From CAWIHK01 sp963835935 (GTDB taxonomy: Bacteria; Bacteroidota; Ignavibacteria; UBA10030; CAVZMI01): DNA of 64,000 nt. The position numbers were made by a program, and so were the translations under genes. The notes beneath the pieces are model-generated. The model was not told the origin of the DNA, did no database searches, and worked only from the letters and a program-made list of their open reading frames with translations. The stretch is taken from NCBI GenBank assembly GCA_963835935.1, contig CAWIHK010000001.1:682001-746000 (forward strand). The letters are read 5' to 3'. Below, piece by piece: positions 27,166 to 37,068 of this stretch (positions within the stretch are counted from its first letter, which is position 1; every line of letters begins with the position of its first letter).

Positions 27166-28341
27166 CTATTTCAGGTATCCCTTCAGGTTTGATGGCTTCA
27201 ATGGACCTGGATCCGCTATCAATTCACGCGCGGCATTCACATGTTCCCAGACATTCCAAAGCAATACACCCCGCACTCGGTCATTCTTCAGATAATAGAC
27301 TACACCTTCTTCGAAAGGTTTTTTCCAGTCGGAAAATGTCTCTAATCGTGAATCCAGTTCACCGACCGCCTCATATCCGAGCTCAAACATATCGGAGTAG
27401 AAGAATGGCAAATGATGGTACGGATCATTCTTTCCCGCCATATTCCGGCCTGCCAAACGGCCCATGGTATTGGCGTTGTCCTCATGTTCCACACGGATTT
27501 GTTTTTCCAATGAAGGATTAAAGAAAGTTGCCACGTCACCCGCCGCATAGATATCCTTATCGCTGGTTCTCATAAATTCGTTCACCAGAATTCCATCCAT
27601 CGTTTCTACTTTTGCCGCTTGAGCAAGTTCGATGTTCGGCAAAGAACCAATCCCTGCGACGACCCCATCTGCAATAATATCTTTTTGATTAGCAGTCTTC
27701 ACCATGTATTGATTGCTCATTTTCTCTATGCCGATAATCTTTTCACTCGAAAACACCTCAACCCTCTTTTGTTTATAGAATTGGTTGATGAATTGAGAAA
27801 GATCGCGAGGGAAAATACGATCTCCGATGCCTTCTTCCGGGAAAATCATTGTCACATCCTTACCGTTCATCATAAGTGCAGCTGCAATTTCAGATCCGAT
27901 AAATCCACCGCCGATTACGACTATTCGTTTTGCATTTTCCGTGAGAGTGCGAAGATTCCGATAATCCGACAATGTGCGGAAGTATATAATCGAATCATCA
28001 CCGAATGGAAATTGTTTTGGCCTGACGCCTGTTGCCAGCATGAGTTTATCATAGCCATAGGTTTCTCCGTTTTCACAAACCACACGTTTTCTTTTAGGAT
28101 CGATTTCTTTCGCAATAGTGCTGAGGTAGATTTCCACTTTCTTACTTTTCAAATCTAGCCAGATAGAATCCAGAGCTGCTCCTTTCCAGAGAGCTTTGGA
28201 GAGCGGAGGGCGATTGTATGGAGCGTCCGCTTCTGCATTTATCAATCCGATGCTGCCGATGGAATCAATTTCACGTATACCATCGACTGCGGAAGCTGCG
28301 GTCATGCCGCCGCCAATAATAAGATACTTGCACTCTTTCAT
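27166..28341 (-). CDS. FAD/NAD(P)-dependent oxidoreductase, ferredoxin-reductase/AIF-like
   Basis: The 391-aa flavoprotein has an N-terminal FAD-binding motif (LIIGGGMTAASAVDGI), a central NAD(P)-binding motif (IVVIGGGFIGSEIAAALMMN) and the second FAD motif (SDKDIYAAGDVATF). A C-terminal reductase domain follows. The order and length fit the rubredoxin/ferredoxin reductase and AIF group, which pass electrons from NAD(P)H to small redox proteins or oxygen. The start has a GAAGGAAGAAG ribosome site and lies 35 bases after the pyruvate oxidase stop. No ferredoxin gene is adjacent. Confidence 0.88.
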   Translation of the reverse strand: MKECKYLIIGGGMTAASAVDGIREIDSIGSIGLINAEADAPYNRPPLSKALWKGAALDSIWLDLKSKKVEIYLSTIAKEIDPKRKRVVCENGETYGYDKLMLATGVRPKQFPFGDDSIIYFRTLSDYRNLRTLTENAKRIVVIGGGFIGSEIAAALMMNGKDVTMIFPEEGIGDRIFPRDLSQFINQFYKQKRVEVFSSEKIIGIEKMSNQYMVKTANQKDIIADGVVAGIGSLPNIELAQAAKVETMDGILVNEFMRTSDKDIYAAGDVATFFNPSLEKQIRVEHEDNANTMGRLAGRNMAGKNDPYHHLPFFYSDMFELGYEAVGELDSRLETFSDWKKPFEEGVVYYLKNDRVRGVLLWNVWEHVNAARELIADPGPLKPSNLKGYLK

Positions 28342-28376
28342 GTGCTTCTTCCTTCATGCGCATCTTCAGTATCGAC

Positions 28377-30113
28377 TTATAGTACCTCTCCCAAATGCTT
28401 ATAATTGGACGAAATAATTTTAAATACCTCATCCATACGCCCGCTTAACATCATTCTCCCCATATATAAAGCGAAGCCCTTCATCTGGTCAAACTCTAAT
28501 TTGGGAGGCATGGCGAGGGCATTCGGATCAGTTTGAATCGTAATCAATACGGGACCTTCCTGGAGAAAGGCCTTTTCTAATTCTAATTTCACTTTCCCGG
28601 GATCATGAATGGTAATACCGGGCATTCCCATTGCGTCCGCTAATTTTTCGAAGTCCGGATTCAGCATATCTGTTTCCCGGTCAGGAATCCCTGCTACTTG
28701 CATTTCTAATTTCACCATTCCTAGTGAACGGTTGTTGAAAACGACAACCTTCACAGGTAATTTATATTGGACGATGGTCATAAGGTCGCCTAACATCATA
28801 GACAGGCCTCCGTCGCCGCAGAATGCAATCACTTGTTTGCCAGGACATGCCAGCGCTGCACCAATGGCTTGAGGCATTGCATTTGCCATTGAACCATGGT
28901 TGAATGAACCCAGCATTTTTCGTTTGCCAGTTCCTTCAATGTACCGTGCAGCCCATACACAACACATTCCTGTATCAACCGTGAATATGGCATCTTTGGC
29001 AGCCAGTTCATTAATCATAGAGGCGACAAATTCAGGGTGAATAGCATTTGGTTTTCCAGGATCATTCACATAGATCAGTAATTTCTTTTTGACTTCTTTA
29101 TAAAACTCCAATTGCTGACCAAGAAAGGTCTCATCTTCCTTCATTTCTATCAGAGGCATGAGCGCCTGCAAAGTATCTTTCACGTCTCCACAAAGTCCAA
29201 GATCGAGTTTAGCTCTTCGACCGAGATTTTCAGGTTTAAGGTCAATTTGTACAATTTTATTTTTTTTGGGCATAAAAGGTGTATAAGGAAAATCAGTCCC
29301 TAACAATACAAGCAATTCACATTCATGCATGCTGTGATACGCCGAGGGTATCCCCAGCAATCCTGTGAGTCCCACTTCATAAGGATTCTCATACTGGATT
29401 GCCATCTTTGCTTTATAAGAATATGCCACCGGTGCCTTTAGTTTTCCGGCCAGTTGAATAATTTCTTCATGCGCATCAGCAGCGCCTAGTCCGCAGAAAA
29501 TGGTGATCTTTGTGTGAGCATTTAACAGTTCAGCCAGCTGCAACAGCTCGTCTTCCGATGGTTTGACGACAGGACGATTCCGGAAAAGCGTTGTAGTAGT
29601 TTCAGCCGCTATCGCGGGAAGATTGGTAATATCGCCCGGCAATCCAATGACAGCGACGCCTTTCTTATGCACGGCATGCTGAAGGGCGGCCTGTAGCATA
29701 CGCGGCACTTGTTCAGGCGTGGAAGCTATCTGGTTGTAGCAACTGCAATCGTCGAAAAGTTTGAAGATGTTTGTTTCTTGAAAAGAACTTGTTCCGAATT
29801 CTTTGGTATGGATCGTAGAAGCGATAGCCAAGACGGAAGCCGATGAACGATGTGCATCATACAACCCGTTGATCAGGTGAACATGTCCGGGGCCGCTACT
29901 GCCTGCACAACATGCCAGGCCATTCAACCGGGCCTCAGCCCCGGCTGCGTATGCAGCAGTCTCTTCGTGCCGAACATGAATCCATTTGATTTTGCCGTTG
30001 CGGTGCACAGCGGCATTTACATGATTGAGACTATCCCCTGTGACTGCATAGATCCTTTGGATGCCTGCCTCAGCCAATGCTTCAACAAATTGGTCGGATA
30101 CATTTTTGCTCAT
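28377..30113 (-). CDS. poxB: Thiamine-diphosphate-dependent pyruvate oxidase (PoxB-like)
   Basis: From the internal ATG at 30113 the protein is 578 aa, close to E. coli PoxB. The frame is open to 30272, but the added 53 residues look non-coding. Three domains are visible: an N-terminal ThDP pyrimidine domain (RHEETAAYAAGAEARLNGL), a central FAD-binding domain and a C-terminal ThDP domain with FCGDGGLSMMLGDLMTIVQY ending in VVFNN. PoxB oxidises pyruvate to acetate and CO2 and reduces quinone at the membrane. It heads the pox/flavoprotein/cupin/pirin run. Other ThDP decarboxylases are possible but fit less well. Confidence 0.88.
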   Translation of the reverse strand: MSKNVSDQFVEALAEAGIQRIYAVTGDSLNHVNAAVHRNGKIKWIHVRHEETAAYAAGAEARLNGLACCAGSSGPGHVHLINGLYDAHRSSASVLAIASTIHTKEFGTSSFQETNIFKLFDDCSCYNQIASTPEQVPRMLQAALQHAVHKKGVAVIGLPGDITNLPAIAAETTTTLFRNRPVVKPSEDELLQLAELLNAHTKITIFCGLGAADAHEEIIQLAGKLKAPVAYSYKAKMAIQYENPYEVGLTGLLGIPSAYHSMHECELLVLLGTDFPYTPFMPKKNKIVQIDLKPENLGRRAKLDLGLCGDVKDTLQALMPLIEMKEDETFLGQQLEFYKEVKKKLLIYVNDPGKPNAIHPEFVASMINELAAKDAIFTVDTGMCCVWAARYIEGTGKRKMLGSFNHGSMANAMPQAIGAALACPGKQVIAFCGDGGLSMMLGDLMTIVQYKLPVKVVVFNNRSLGMVKLEMQVAGIPDRETDMLNPDFEKLADAMGMPGITIHDPGKVKLELEKAFLQEGPVLITIQTDPNALAMPPKLEFDQMKGFALYMGRMMLSGRMDEVFKIISSNYKHLGEVL

Positions 30114-30358
30114 ATTAAATCGCGAAGTCTCATGAGAAAAGTTGCCACTAATCCAATAATTGAAAGAATAATACTGATGTTTATTCTTTTCAGGAATAAC
30201 CCAAAAGGATGAAAAAGGGATTAATCCCTTTTGAAGGCTACTGTTTAATAATAGATTGAACAAAAGTTGCAAAATTTGAATTATGGCATAAATGGGAATG
30301 AAAGGTCACAGATAGCTCTATAAATTTCCCTATTCCAAAGCCGTTTCAAATACTTTGA

Positions 30359-31848
30359 TTAAACCCGGATTTGTCAATAGAGCGCAATCTCTAATGACCG
30401 CCATTAGAAAAAAATAATATAAATTGTTATAATACAATAGATTAACAAAACTAAGGTGGCCATAAAAACCACGAGTTCAAAATAAGAGAACTAGACAGGC
30501 CAATGGATCTTAAGATTGAGTATTCAGACAAAGAGCTTACCCCCTGGGGCGGCATGGTATTGATGAAAAAATTGATAGAGCAAACAGGAATCAATGACGC
30601 GTTAAAGAAGATCGGACTTCCAGTTCAAAGATCAAACCGTGGATATGATCCGATACAATTGATTAATAATTTTTGGGTAAGCATCTGGAGTGGAGCAAGT
30701 AGGTATGAACATTTAGAAGTAACTCGACACGATACGGTGATACAAAAGATGTTTGGCTGGGAAAAAATGGCAGGGCATAAATCATTCCAGAGATATTTTG
30801 AAAAGTTCACACAAAAAATAAACAATAGTGTATTCACAGAATTATTTCAATGGTTTTACAGTCAGACACATTTTGATAATTACACATTAGATATTGACTC
30901 GACAATTCTTACGCGTTATGGTGATCAAGAGGGTGCAACGAAAGGATATAATCCAAAGAAGCGAGGACGCAACAGTCATCACCCATTGATAGCATTTATT
31001 GCCGAGGCGCGAATGGCAGTAAACTTTTGGCTTCGGAGTGGAAACAGTTATACTGCGAACAATTTTATAAATTTTATCGAGAATACGTTTGAGAGACTAG
31101 CAGGAAAGACAATAGGGTTGTTCAGGGCGGACAGCGGGTTTTTTGATAAAAACATACTGGAATTCTTGGAAAATCGAGAAAAACCTATCAACTATATTAT
31201 TGCGGCAAAATTCTATAAGCCAGTAAAAATTGCTATCGTACGAGAAAAGACTTACTGGCGTTTGGATGATGGGATAGAAATTGGAGAGACGATGTATGAA
31301 AGTGTTGGATGGGGAAAGCTGCGCAGGTTGATTATTGTACGACAAGAAATCGCACTTCGACCGAAAGCAACCGGAAAGCAGTTACGATTATTCGGAGCCG
31401 AAGAAGTGTATAAAAATTATCGTTACAGTTGCTTCGTAACTAATCTGACACTGCCGACAAAAGCTGTGTGGGATTTATATAGAAACAGAGCCGATGCAGA
31501 AAATAGAATAAAAGAATTGAAAGAAGATTTTGGAGTTGATAGTTTTGCTGTTCAAGATTTTTTTGCTACCGAAGCAGCATTAAACTTTGTGGTGATGGGA
31601 TATAATTTGATGAGCTTGTTTCGTCAGACGATTCTCCAATCCAAAATACAGTACCAGCTAAAAACATTGCGCTACAAAGTATTCGCTATCGGATCATACA
31701 TCGTAACAAATGGAAATGAACGGATACTCAAACTCGCTCTCGCAATGAATCGGCGAAAATGGTTTGACGGCCTCTGGTCTAACGCCAAACTCATGAGTTG
31801 GCCATTCGTAGTTGATTCATGAGGTTCTAATGACAAATCTGGGTTAAA
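30359..31848. mobile_element. IS1380-family insertion sequence
   Basis: The element itself is 30364-31843 (1480 bp). Its ends CCCGGATTTGTCAATAGAG and CTAATGACAAATCTGGG are imperfect inverted repeats starting with CCC. A 5-bp direct repeat TTAAA flanks it (30359-30363, 31844-31848). One transposase gene fills it. The MITE at 6638-6913 has the same ends. Confidence 0.92.
30503..31822 (+). CDS. IS1380-family transposase
   Basis: The 439-aa DDE transposase has the first catalytic Asp in LDIDSTIL (Asp132), then GYNPKKRGRNSHHPL typical of this family, the second Asp in RADSGFF (Asp210), and the C-terminal NRADAENRIKELKEDFG with the catalytic Glu region. The length is normal and the frame intact, so the element may be active and able to mobilise the related MITE. 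Confidence 0.93.
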   Translation: MDLKIEYSDKELTPWGGMVLMKKLIEQTGINDALKKIGLPVQRSNRGYDPIQLINNFWVSIWSGASRYEHLEVTRHDTVIQKMFGWEKMAGHKSFQRYFEKFTQKINNSVFTELFQWFYSQTHFDNYTLDIDSTILTRYGDQEGATKGYNPKKRGRNSHHPLIAFIAEARMAVNFWLRSGNSYTANNFINFIENTFERLAGKTIGLFRADSGFFDKNILEFLENREKPINYIIAAKFYKPVKIAIVREKTYWRLDDGIEIGETMYESVGWGKLRRLIIVRQEIALRPKATGKQLRLFGAEEVYKNYRYSCFVTNLTLPTKAVWDLYRNRADAENRIKELKEDFGVDSFAVQDFFATEAALNFVVMGYNLMSLFRQTILQSKIQYQLKTLRYKVFAIGSYIVTNGNERILKLALAMNRRKWFDGLWSNAKLMSWPFVVDS

Positions 31849-31887
31849 GGAATTGTGAGTATACTGAATGGTAAACACTTGCGGTTT

Positions 31888-31921
31888 GAGGCCGATCTTT
31901 TCAATATCGGCCTCTTTTTTT
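31888..31921 (+). terminator. Rho-independent terminator right of the IS
   Basis: GAGGCCGAT (31888-31896) pairs with ATCGGCCTC (31906-31914) before a T run. It reads rightward, yet no plus-strand gene other than the transposase precedes it. It would block read-through from the IS into the antisense of norB. Confidence 0.75.
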
Positions 31922-32029
31922 CATGACATAGTAGATATCCGCTGTTTAACATACTGATAAGAAAATGTCGGGATCCGATCTGTTTATACAGATGGACACC
32001 AAACCAATCGATAGATGAAAAACCGCATT

Positions 32030-34318
32030 TCATGATGCAAAAGCTTTCGATTTATTCCTGAGGTACTTGTATGTCTTTCCCGCGGCGATCACTAAGGGAA
32101 CAACACCAAGTCCAATGAAGATAACATCGCCAGGGAGACGAAACCATTCAATAGTGTGCATAAAACCTTTATGCAAATAGTCCATACTTCTTGCATGCCA
32201 ATACCCATTGTTCAATACGTCGATAAGTTGCATTACCCCACCAGGGAATAGATTCGTCACGACCATCAATGCCAGGCCGGTGTTCAATCCCCAGAAAGAT
32301 CCCCGAATGTATTTTTCAATATGCTCCCATTCTTCATCTGATGAGACTTGACGAAAAACAAATACCATAAGTGCAATGCCAAGCATCCCGAACACGCCCA
32401 TCATTGCTGCATGGCCATGGTTTGGTGTTAACAGTGTTCCAACCTCGAAGTAGCTGACGATCGGCAGATTGATAAGAAATCCGAAAATACCGGCGCCGAT
32501 AAAATTCCATACTCCCACAGAGATCAAAAAATAGAACGTCCATTTATGCGGAATAGCAATCTTCTTTCCACAAATATCGCACGTTCCTTTCGTTAACTTG
32601 ATGAAATCCCAAGCATCGAGCGTCAGTAGCGTAAGAGGCACGACCTCCATCGCGGAGAACATTGCCGCAAACGCCATGGTGATGCTTGATTGCCCGGTCC
32701 AGTACCAATGATGTCCCGTACCAACGATACCGCTGCCAAGGTAGAGAATAGCATCAAGATACACGACGCGAGCTGCTGTTGTCTGGGAAACCATGCCGAG
32801 CTTATAGAAAATGATAGCCACCATCACGGTTATGAATAGTTCGAAGAACCCTTCCACCCAAAGATGGATGATCCAAAATCTCCAGGTATCAACAATGGAA
32901 AAGTGGGTCGTGCTGCTGAAGAACATCGCGGGAAGATAAAAAAGCGGAATTGCTATCGCTGCATACAAGAATAATGAAGCCATCTCGCGTTCCTCAGGTT
33001 TTTTTCTTGCTGGCGCAATTCCCCTGAACAATAAAAATACCCAGAAAACGAGGCCGACGGCTAATAGTATTTGCCATAAGCGGCCAAGATCTAAATACTC
33101 CCAACCCTGATGCCCAATCCAGAACCAGAGACTGCCGAGAAGCTGATTAATACCAAGCCATTCTCCGAACAAGCTTCCAATAGTCACAATCACCAAGGCA
33201 CCAAACAGAAGATTGACTCCTTTGGTTTGGCCATCGGGCTCACTTCCACCCAAAGAAGGTGCGAAGAATAATCCGCCTGCAACATATGCAGTCGCCACCC
33301 ACAAGATTGCCAACTGCAAATGCCATGTACGTAGAATGTTGCTCGGGAAATAGCGCGATACGTCGATGCCAAAGAAAGTGCCGGGATCTGCACGATAGTG
33401 TGCGGTTCCTCCGCCAACAAGCACCTGCGCCAGAAAGAGCAATGCCACAATCACGAAGTACTTAACGGTTGCCTTTTGACTTGATGTTGTGATACCCGGA
33501 ATCAATTGCGGATGGATGTGCTCGCTCTTGCCTTTCCAACCGAGAAAATCGAACCTGCCGATGGCAAATAGACCAAGCGCAGTCGCTGAGAGAAGGGTGA
33601 TGAGGCTCAGTGCACTCCAAAGGATTGCATCGCTCGTTGGCGTATTGCCGATCGAAGAATCGTAAGGGAAATTATTTGTATAAGTGAATGACTTACCGGG
33701 ACGGTTTACGACAGAAGCCCAGGCAGTCCAAGCGAAGAATGCAGTGAGCTGTTGTAATTCTTCCGGATTATTGATGTACTTGACGGGTAATCCTGCATTG
33801 TTTATTGGATGAGAGAAGTATTCTGTCCATTTTTTCAATTGCCTCTCATACGAAAGCGCCTCTGGTTTAGTGAAACCAAGAATCTGTGATTGCGGATCAT
33901 AACGATTCTCTTTCAAGAGTTGCTGCACTTGTGCATTCACAGTGTTTTGCTCTGTCGTCGTGAGTGCTTGTTCATCTTTACCGTAATTTTGTTCTGAGAT
34001 GGTTTCTCTTGCATCCATGGAAAGAACATGCAGATACTCGGCTGAGAAATCAGGTCCAAGATAAGCACCGTGTCCCCAGATGCTGCCGTTTTCCATCAGT
34101 CCATACTTGAGAAACACTTGTTGTCCGGAAAGGATGTCTGCTCCTGTGAAAATTATATTGCCGGAAGAAGTGGAGATTTTTTCTGGAATCGGTGGGGCGT
34201 CAGAGTATGTTCTAATCGACAACCATATCAAAATTGTGAACCCGATGACCATAACAATAATGACTGAATGTCGCCACCAAGGGGAAAGTGATTTGAGTGA
34301 ATTATTCTCGTCAACCAT
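32030..34318 (-). CDS. norB: Quinol-dependent nitric oxide reductase (qNOR)
   Basis: The 762-aa membrane enzyme reduces NO to N2O with electrons from quinol. It has an N-terminal cytochrome-c-like periplasmic extension (TGADILSGQQVFLKYGLMEN, GHGAYLGPDF), which marks the single-subunit qNOR form, then about 12 helices of the heme-copper oxidase type. Haem/Fe ligand regions are RTWHLQLAILW, FWIIHLWVEGFFE, GTGHHWYWTG and LTPNHGHAAMMGVFG. A nearby type II NADH dehydrogenase on the same strand could supply the quinol. No NO-responsive regulator is recognised here. Confidence 0.93.
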   Translation of the reverse strand: MVDENNSLKSLSPWWRHSVIIVMVIGFTILIWLSIRTYSDAPPIPEKISTSSGNIIFTGADILSGQQVFLKYGLMENGSIWGHGAYLGPDFSAEYLHVLSMDARETISEQNYGKDEQALTTTEQNTVNAQVQQLLKENRYDPQSQILGFTKPEALSYERQLKKWTEYFSHPINNAGLPVKYINNPEELQQLTAFFAWTAWASVVNRPGKSFTYTNNFPYDSSIGNTPTSDAILWSALSLITLLSATALGLFAIGRFDFLGWKGKSEHIHPQLIPGITTSSQKATVKYFVIVALLFLAQVLVGGGTAHYRADPGTFFGIDVSRYFPSNILRTWHLQLAILWVATAYVAGGLFFAPSLGGSEPDGQTKGVNLLFGALVIVTIGSLFGEWLGINQLLGSLWFWIGHQGWEYLDLGRLWQILLAVGLVFWVFLLFRGIAPARKKPEEREMASLFLYAAIAIPLFYLPAMFFSSTTHFSIVDTWRFWIIHLWVEGFFELFITVMVAIIFYKLGMVSQTTAARVVYLDAILYLGSGIVGTGHHWYWTGQSSITMAFAAMFSAMEVVPLTLLTLDAWDFIKLTKGTCDICGKKIAIPHKWTFYFLISVGVWNFIGAGIFGFLINLPIVSYFEVGTLLTPNHGHAAMMGVFGMLGIALMVFVFRQVSSDEEWEHIEKYIRGSFWGLNTGLALMVVTNLFPGGVMQLIDVLNNGYWHARSMDYLHKGFMHTIEWFRLPGDVIFIGLGVVPLVIAAGKTYKYLRNKSKAFAS

Positions 34319-34344
34319 ACAAGCCTCTATTATTGGTTTAAGGT

Positions 34345-34720
34345 TTATTGAGTTCCTATTTTAACCTTGTATCCTGCTCTCGCACCAGTTCGGCGAGTGA
34401 CTTGCAGAATTTCAGGCCGTTCATTGTGTGTCAATACAGGCACATCAGGAGCAGTTCTTAGCTGTGTCAACCGCAGCGCGCAAGAGTCCCATCACAATAC
34501 TATCATGTTCATTCGAACCACTTATGACATCACCGGTTGCTTTGCCTGGAGCATCCAGAGACACAACGCCGTCTAGAGTGCTAACGAAGTTACTCATGAC
34601 GTGTGGGCGTCCCGAGTGCGATGGAAAGCTGAGGTTGGCATAAAATTTTTCCAAATCGGATGGCAGGGGAAAACTGGATGTCAGTTCTAAATCGTAAAGT
34701 TTTTCTAAAGTTGTGATCAT
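34345..34720 (-). pseudogene. RibD-C/DHFR-like reductase remnant
   Basis: The first 91 codons read like the N-terminal part of RibD-C-terminal-domain reductases (RPHVMSNFVSTLDGVVSLDA, ISGSNEHDSIVMGLLRA), then hit a stop. In a shifted frame the sequence continues RTAPDVPVLTHNERPEILQV to a stop at 34345. The NADPH-binding and core regions are missing. It is a frameshifted and truncated gene between norB and ndh. Confidence 0.65.
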
Positions 34721-34782
34721 GTATTGAAGACCATTATTCTTCGAGTAAAATTGGTTCCATAAATATTTACATCATGCTGAAA

Positions 34783-36048
34783 TTAATCTCCACTCCCTTT
34801 GTCATTATCATCTTTTAAGATCAATCGTAGCGATGTGTCTTTTGTAAAATAATTCCATGTCCAATTGATGAAGATAATTAATTTATTACGAACACTCAAT
34901 ATCAGCATCAGATGCAAAGACATCCATATAAACCATGCAAAATATCCTTTGAACTTTATGAAGGGAAGATCTACAACTGCTTTATGTTTACCAATAGTTG
35001 CCATCGAACCTAGATCCATATATTCATATTGATGCAGTTGTTTGTTTTGCAATAATGCTTTTAAATTTTTCGCTAGATTTCTCGCTTGATGAATTGCCAC
35101 ATTCGCAACCTGTGGATGTCCTCGAGGATAGGCTGGTGTTTCCATGTATGCAATGTCGCCTACTGCATAAACATTTGAACAATCCTGCACGAGATTATAT
35201 CTGTCTACCCTTATTCTGTTATTGTTGACTATAGTTTTTTCGTCGAACCCCTTGATGAGATTTCCCGTAACTCCTGCAGTCCAAATGACATGCTTGCTCT
35301 TTATGGTTTCTCCGGTATTTAGAGTAACAACCTTACCGTTGTAATTCTTTACTATGACCTTTGTTCTTACGTCTACGCCTAATTTTTCCAAATATTTTTC
35401 GGATGACCTTCTTGCCAAACCACTCATAGTACCAAGCGTAAACGGGCTTCCTTCTAATAAAATAATTTTTAGATCGTTGAAATCAATTAATGGGAAATCC
35501 TTGGGAAGGATGTTTTTTTTAATTTCTGCAAAGGCACCCGCTAATTCAACTCCAGTAGGACCTGCACCGACGATGACGATATTGAGCAGGTATTCTTTTT
35601 CATCCTCACCAACGGTCAACAACTCTTCAAAACTCTGAAGTATTGTATTTCTTAATTTGATAGCATCGTATGTTGTTTTCAGTCCGTACGAATTTTTCCT
35701 GATTTCTTCATTCCCAAAATAATTCGTTTTGCAGCCTGTTGCCAGCGCCAGGTAATCGTAATGAAATTTTCCGATAGTAGTATCGATCATATTGGAAGCG
35801 AGGTCAACGCTGAAAACTTCAGCCATTCTGATCTGAGTATATGGTCTGTTTTGTAAGATCTTTCGAAGCGGGAATGAAATACTGCTCGGTTCTAACTGCG
35901 AGGTGGCGACCTGATAGAACAACGGCTGGAACTGGTGGTAGTTAAGTTTATCGATCACCAGAACATCAAAGAGATCCTTCTCAAGATGTTCGATAAGCTG
36001 GAGTCCAGCAAAACCGCCACCCACTATTATTATTTTTTTTCTGATCAT
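34783..36048 (-). CDS. ndh: Type II NADH:quinone dehydrogenase
   Basis: The 421-aa flavoprotein oxidises NADH and reduces membrane quinone without pumping protons. FAD motif: KKIIIVGGGFAGLQLIEHL at the N-terminus. NADH motif: IVIVGAGPTGVELAGAFAEI. The second FAD motif CSNVYAVGDIAYME and the quinone-site region HPQVANVAIHQARNLAKNL are also present. The C-terminus has hydrophobic membrane-anchoring helices (FAWFIWMSLHLMLILSV). With norB on the same strand it can feed NO reduction. Confidence 0.92.
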   Translation of the reverse strand: MIRKKIIIVGGGFAGLQLIEHLEKDLFDVLVIDKLNYHQFQPLFYQVATSQLEPSSISFPLRKILQNRPYTQIRMAEVFSVDLASNMIDTTIGKFHYDYLALATGCKTNYFGNEEIRKNSYGLKTTYDAIKLRNTILQSFEELLTVGEDEKEYLLNIVIVGAGPTGVELAGAFAEIKKNILPKDFPLIDFNDLKIILLEGSPFTLGTMSGLARRSSEKYLEKLGVDVRTKVIVKNYNGKVVTLNTGETIKSKHVIWTAGVTGNLIKGFDEKTIVNNNRIRVDRYNLVQDCSNVYAVGDIAYMETPAYPRGHPQVANVAIHQARNLAKNLKALLQNKQLHQYEYMDLGSMATIGKHKAVVDLPFIKFKGYFAWFIWMSLHLMLILSVRNKLIIFINWTWNYFTKDTSLRLILKDDNDKGSGD

Positions 36049-36285
36049 TGTCTGGGTCTGGTTATTGTTTTCACTAATAAAAAAATCTCAAGAAAATCCA
36101 TCACCATCAAGAGGTATTTATGCTCTTCCTCATTCGACCGGATCTAAAGCCCCAGATACAGAGGGATCCACTGGAAGGCACAGCTTAATTAAAATAGGAA
36201 TAGATGGATCATTAAGCCTTTTGATCTACTCCGTGACTTCCGTACTAACCGAACCGCACATGTACATCACTCCATTTCGAAGAAT

Positions 36286-36600
36286 TTAGGAGAACCACGG
36301 CATGGCATGATCTGTATCGAATGCCGATGGAGCAGCAGGATGATCCGGATGGAAATGATAAAAACCGAGCAATTCTATTTTCCACTTCATGGCAAGCTGT
36401 TTTGCCAGTCTGTATTGCTCGGGTTCGATGAAAAATCGTCTGCAACGGTTTCCATCCTGAATGTTTTCGACCCTGATACTTCTTCCATGAAATGAATACC
36501 ATTCTCGCTGTGTCCCAGCAGCATCCTGCAGCATTTTTCCTGATAGGTTTGCTCCGCATAGTATTCAATCTCATCGATAATTTAAGGGTGATAAGAATAA
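36286..36600 (-). pseudogene. M67 (JAB/MPN) metallopeptidase remnant
   Basis: One frame reads IIDEIEYYAEQTYQEKCCRM, the N-terminus of M67 peptidases. After a frame change it continues VENIQDGNRCRRFFIEPEQY and then LLGFYHFHPDHPAAPSAFDT with an intact JAMM zinc motif (HxHPx6PSxxD). It stops right after AMPWFS, so the C-terminus is lost. Bacterial M67 proteins usually work with ThiS/MoaD-like sulfur carriers; none is here. It abuts the truncated SLOG copy. Confidence 0.7.
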
Positions 36601-36609
36601 TTCTGTTTT

Positions 36610-37068
36610 TCATACATCCCAATTTATGAAATGGTGAATTTGTTTCCTGTAATCGAGTTTAGATAATTCATTTCTTTTATAACTATTTTTTAAACTAATA
36701 AGTTGCATTGAGGAACGTTGAGATTGAGTAAACGCAAGTCGACCTTTAACTGAAACGTTTTCATTTCCATCAGACCACCAATTTACGGATGCACCACCTC
36801 GAACCGCATTGATAACTGAAGGAACTGGAGACAGCGAGCATGCACCAACACCACCAGCACCAAATGCGGCAAATATTGAGACACGAGAGAGTGCAGACTC
36901 CGGAATGGAAGAGAGAACCAATTCATCAGCGCCAATGGAACAACCAACAGTGATTTGTGCAGAGGACTCTTTGAGAACTGATGAGACAACTGAAGTCACC
37001 AGCGGCCGCGCAGACGCAGAGAGTGAGCGCGAACCGCAAAATCCGATAGTACGGAATTCTGAAAACAT
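36610..37068 (-). pseudogene. Truncated second copy of the SLOG-like gene
   Basis: From the ATG at 37068, with a good AGGAG site, the first 120 or so residues match the copy at 20257-20904 (TIGFCGSRSLSASARP, GCSIGADELVLSSIPESALS). After KGRLA the frame enters an unrelated tail (SMQLISLKNSYKRNELSKLD) and loses the terminal SLOG motif. It may be non-functional. The same structured leader precedes it. Confidence 0.65.

Noticed and set aside
30114..30272. 53-residue N-terminal extension of pyruvate oxidase
   Set aside because: The extension is not PoxB-like; the ATG at 30113 gives the family length.
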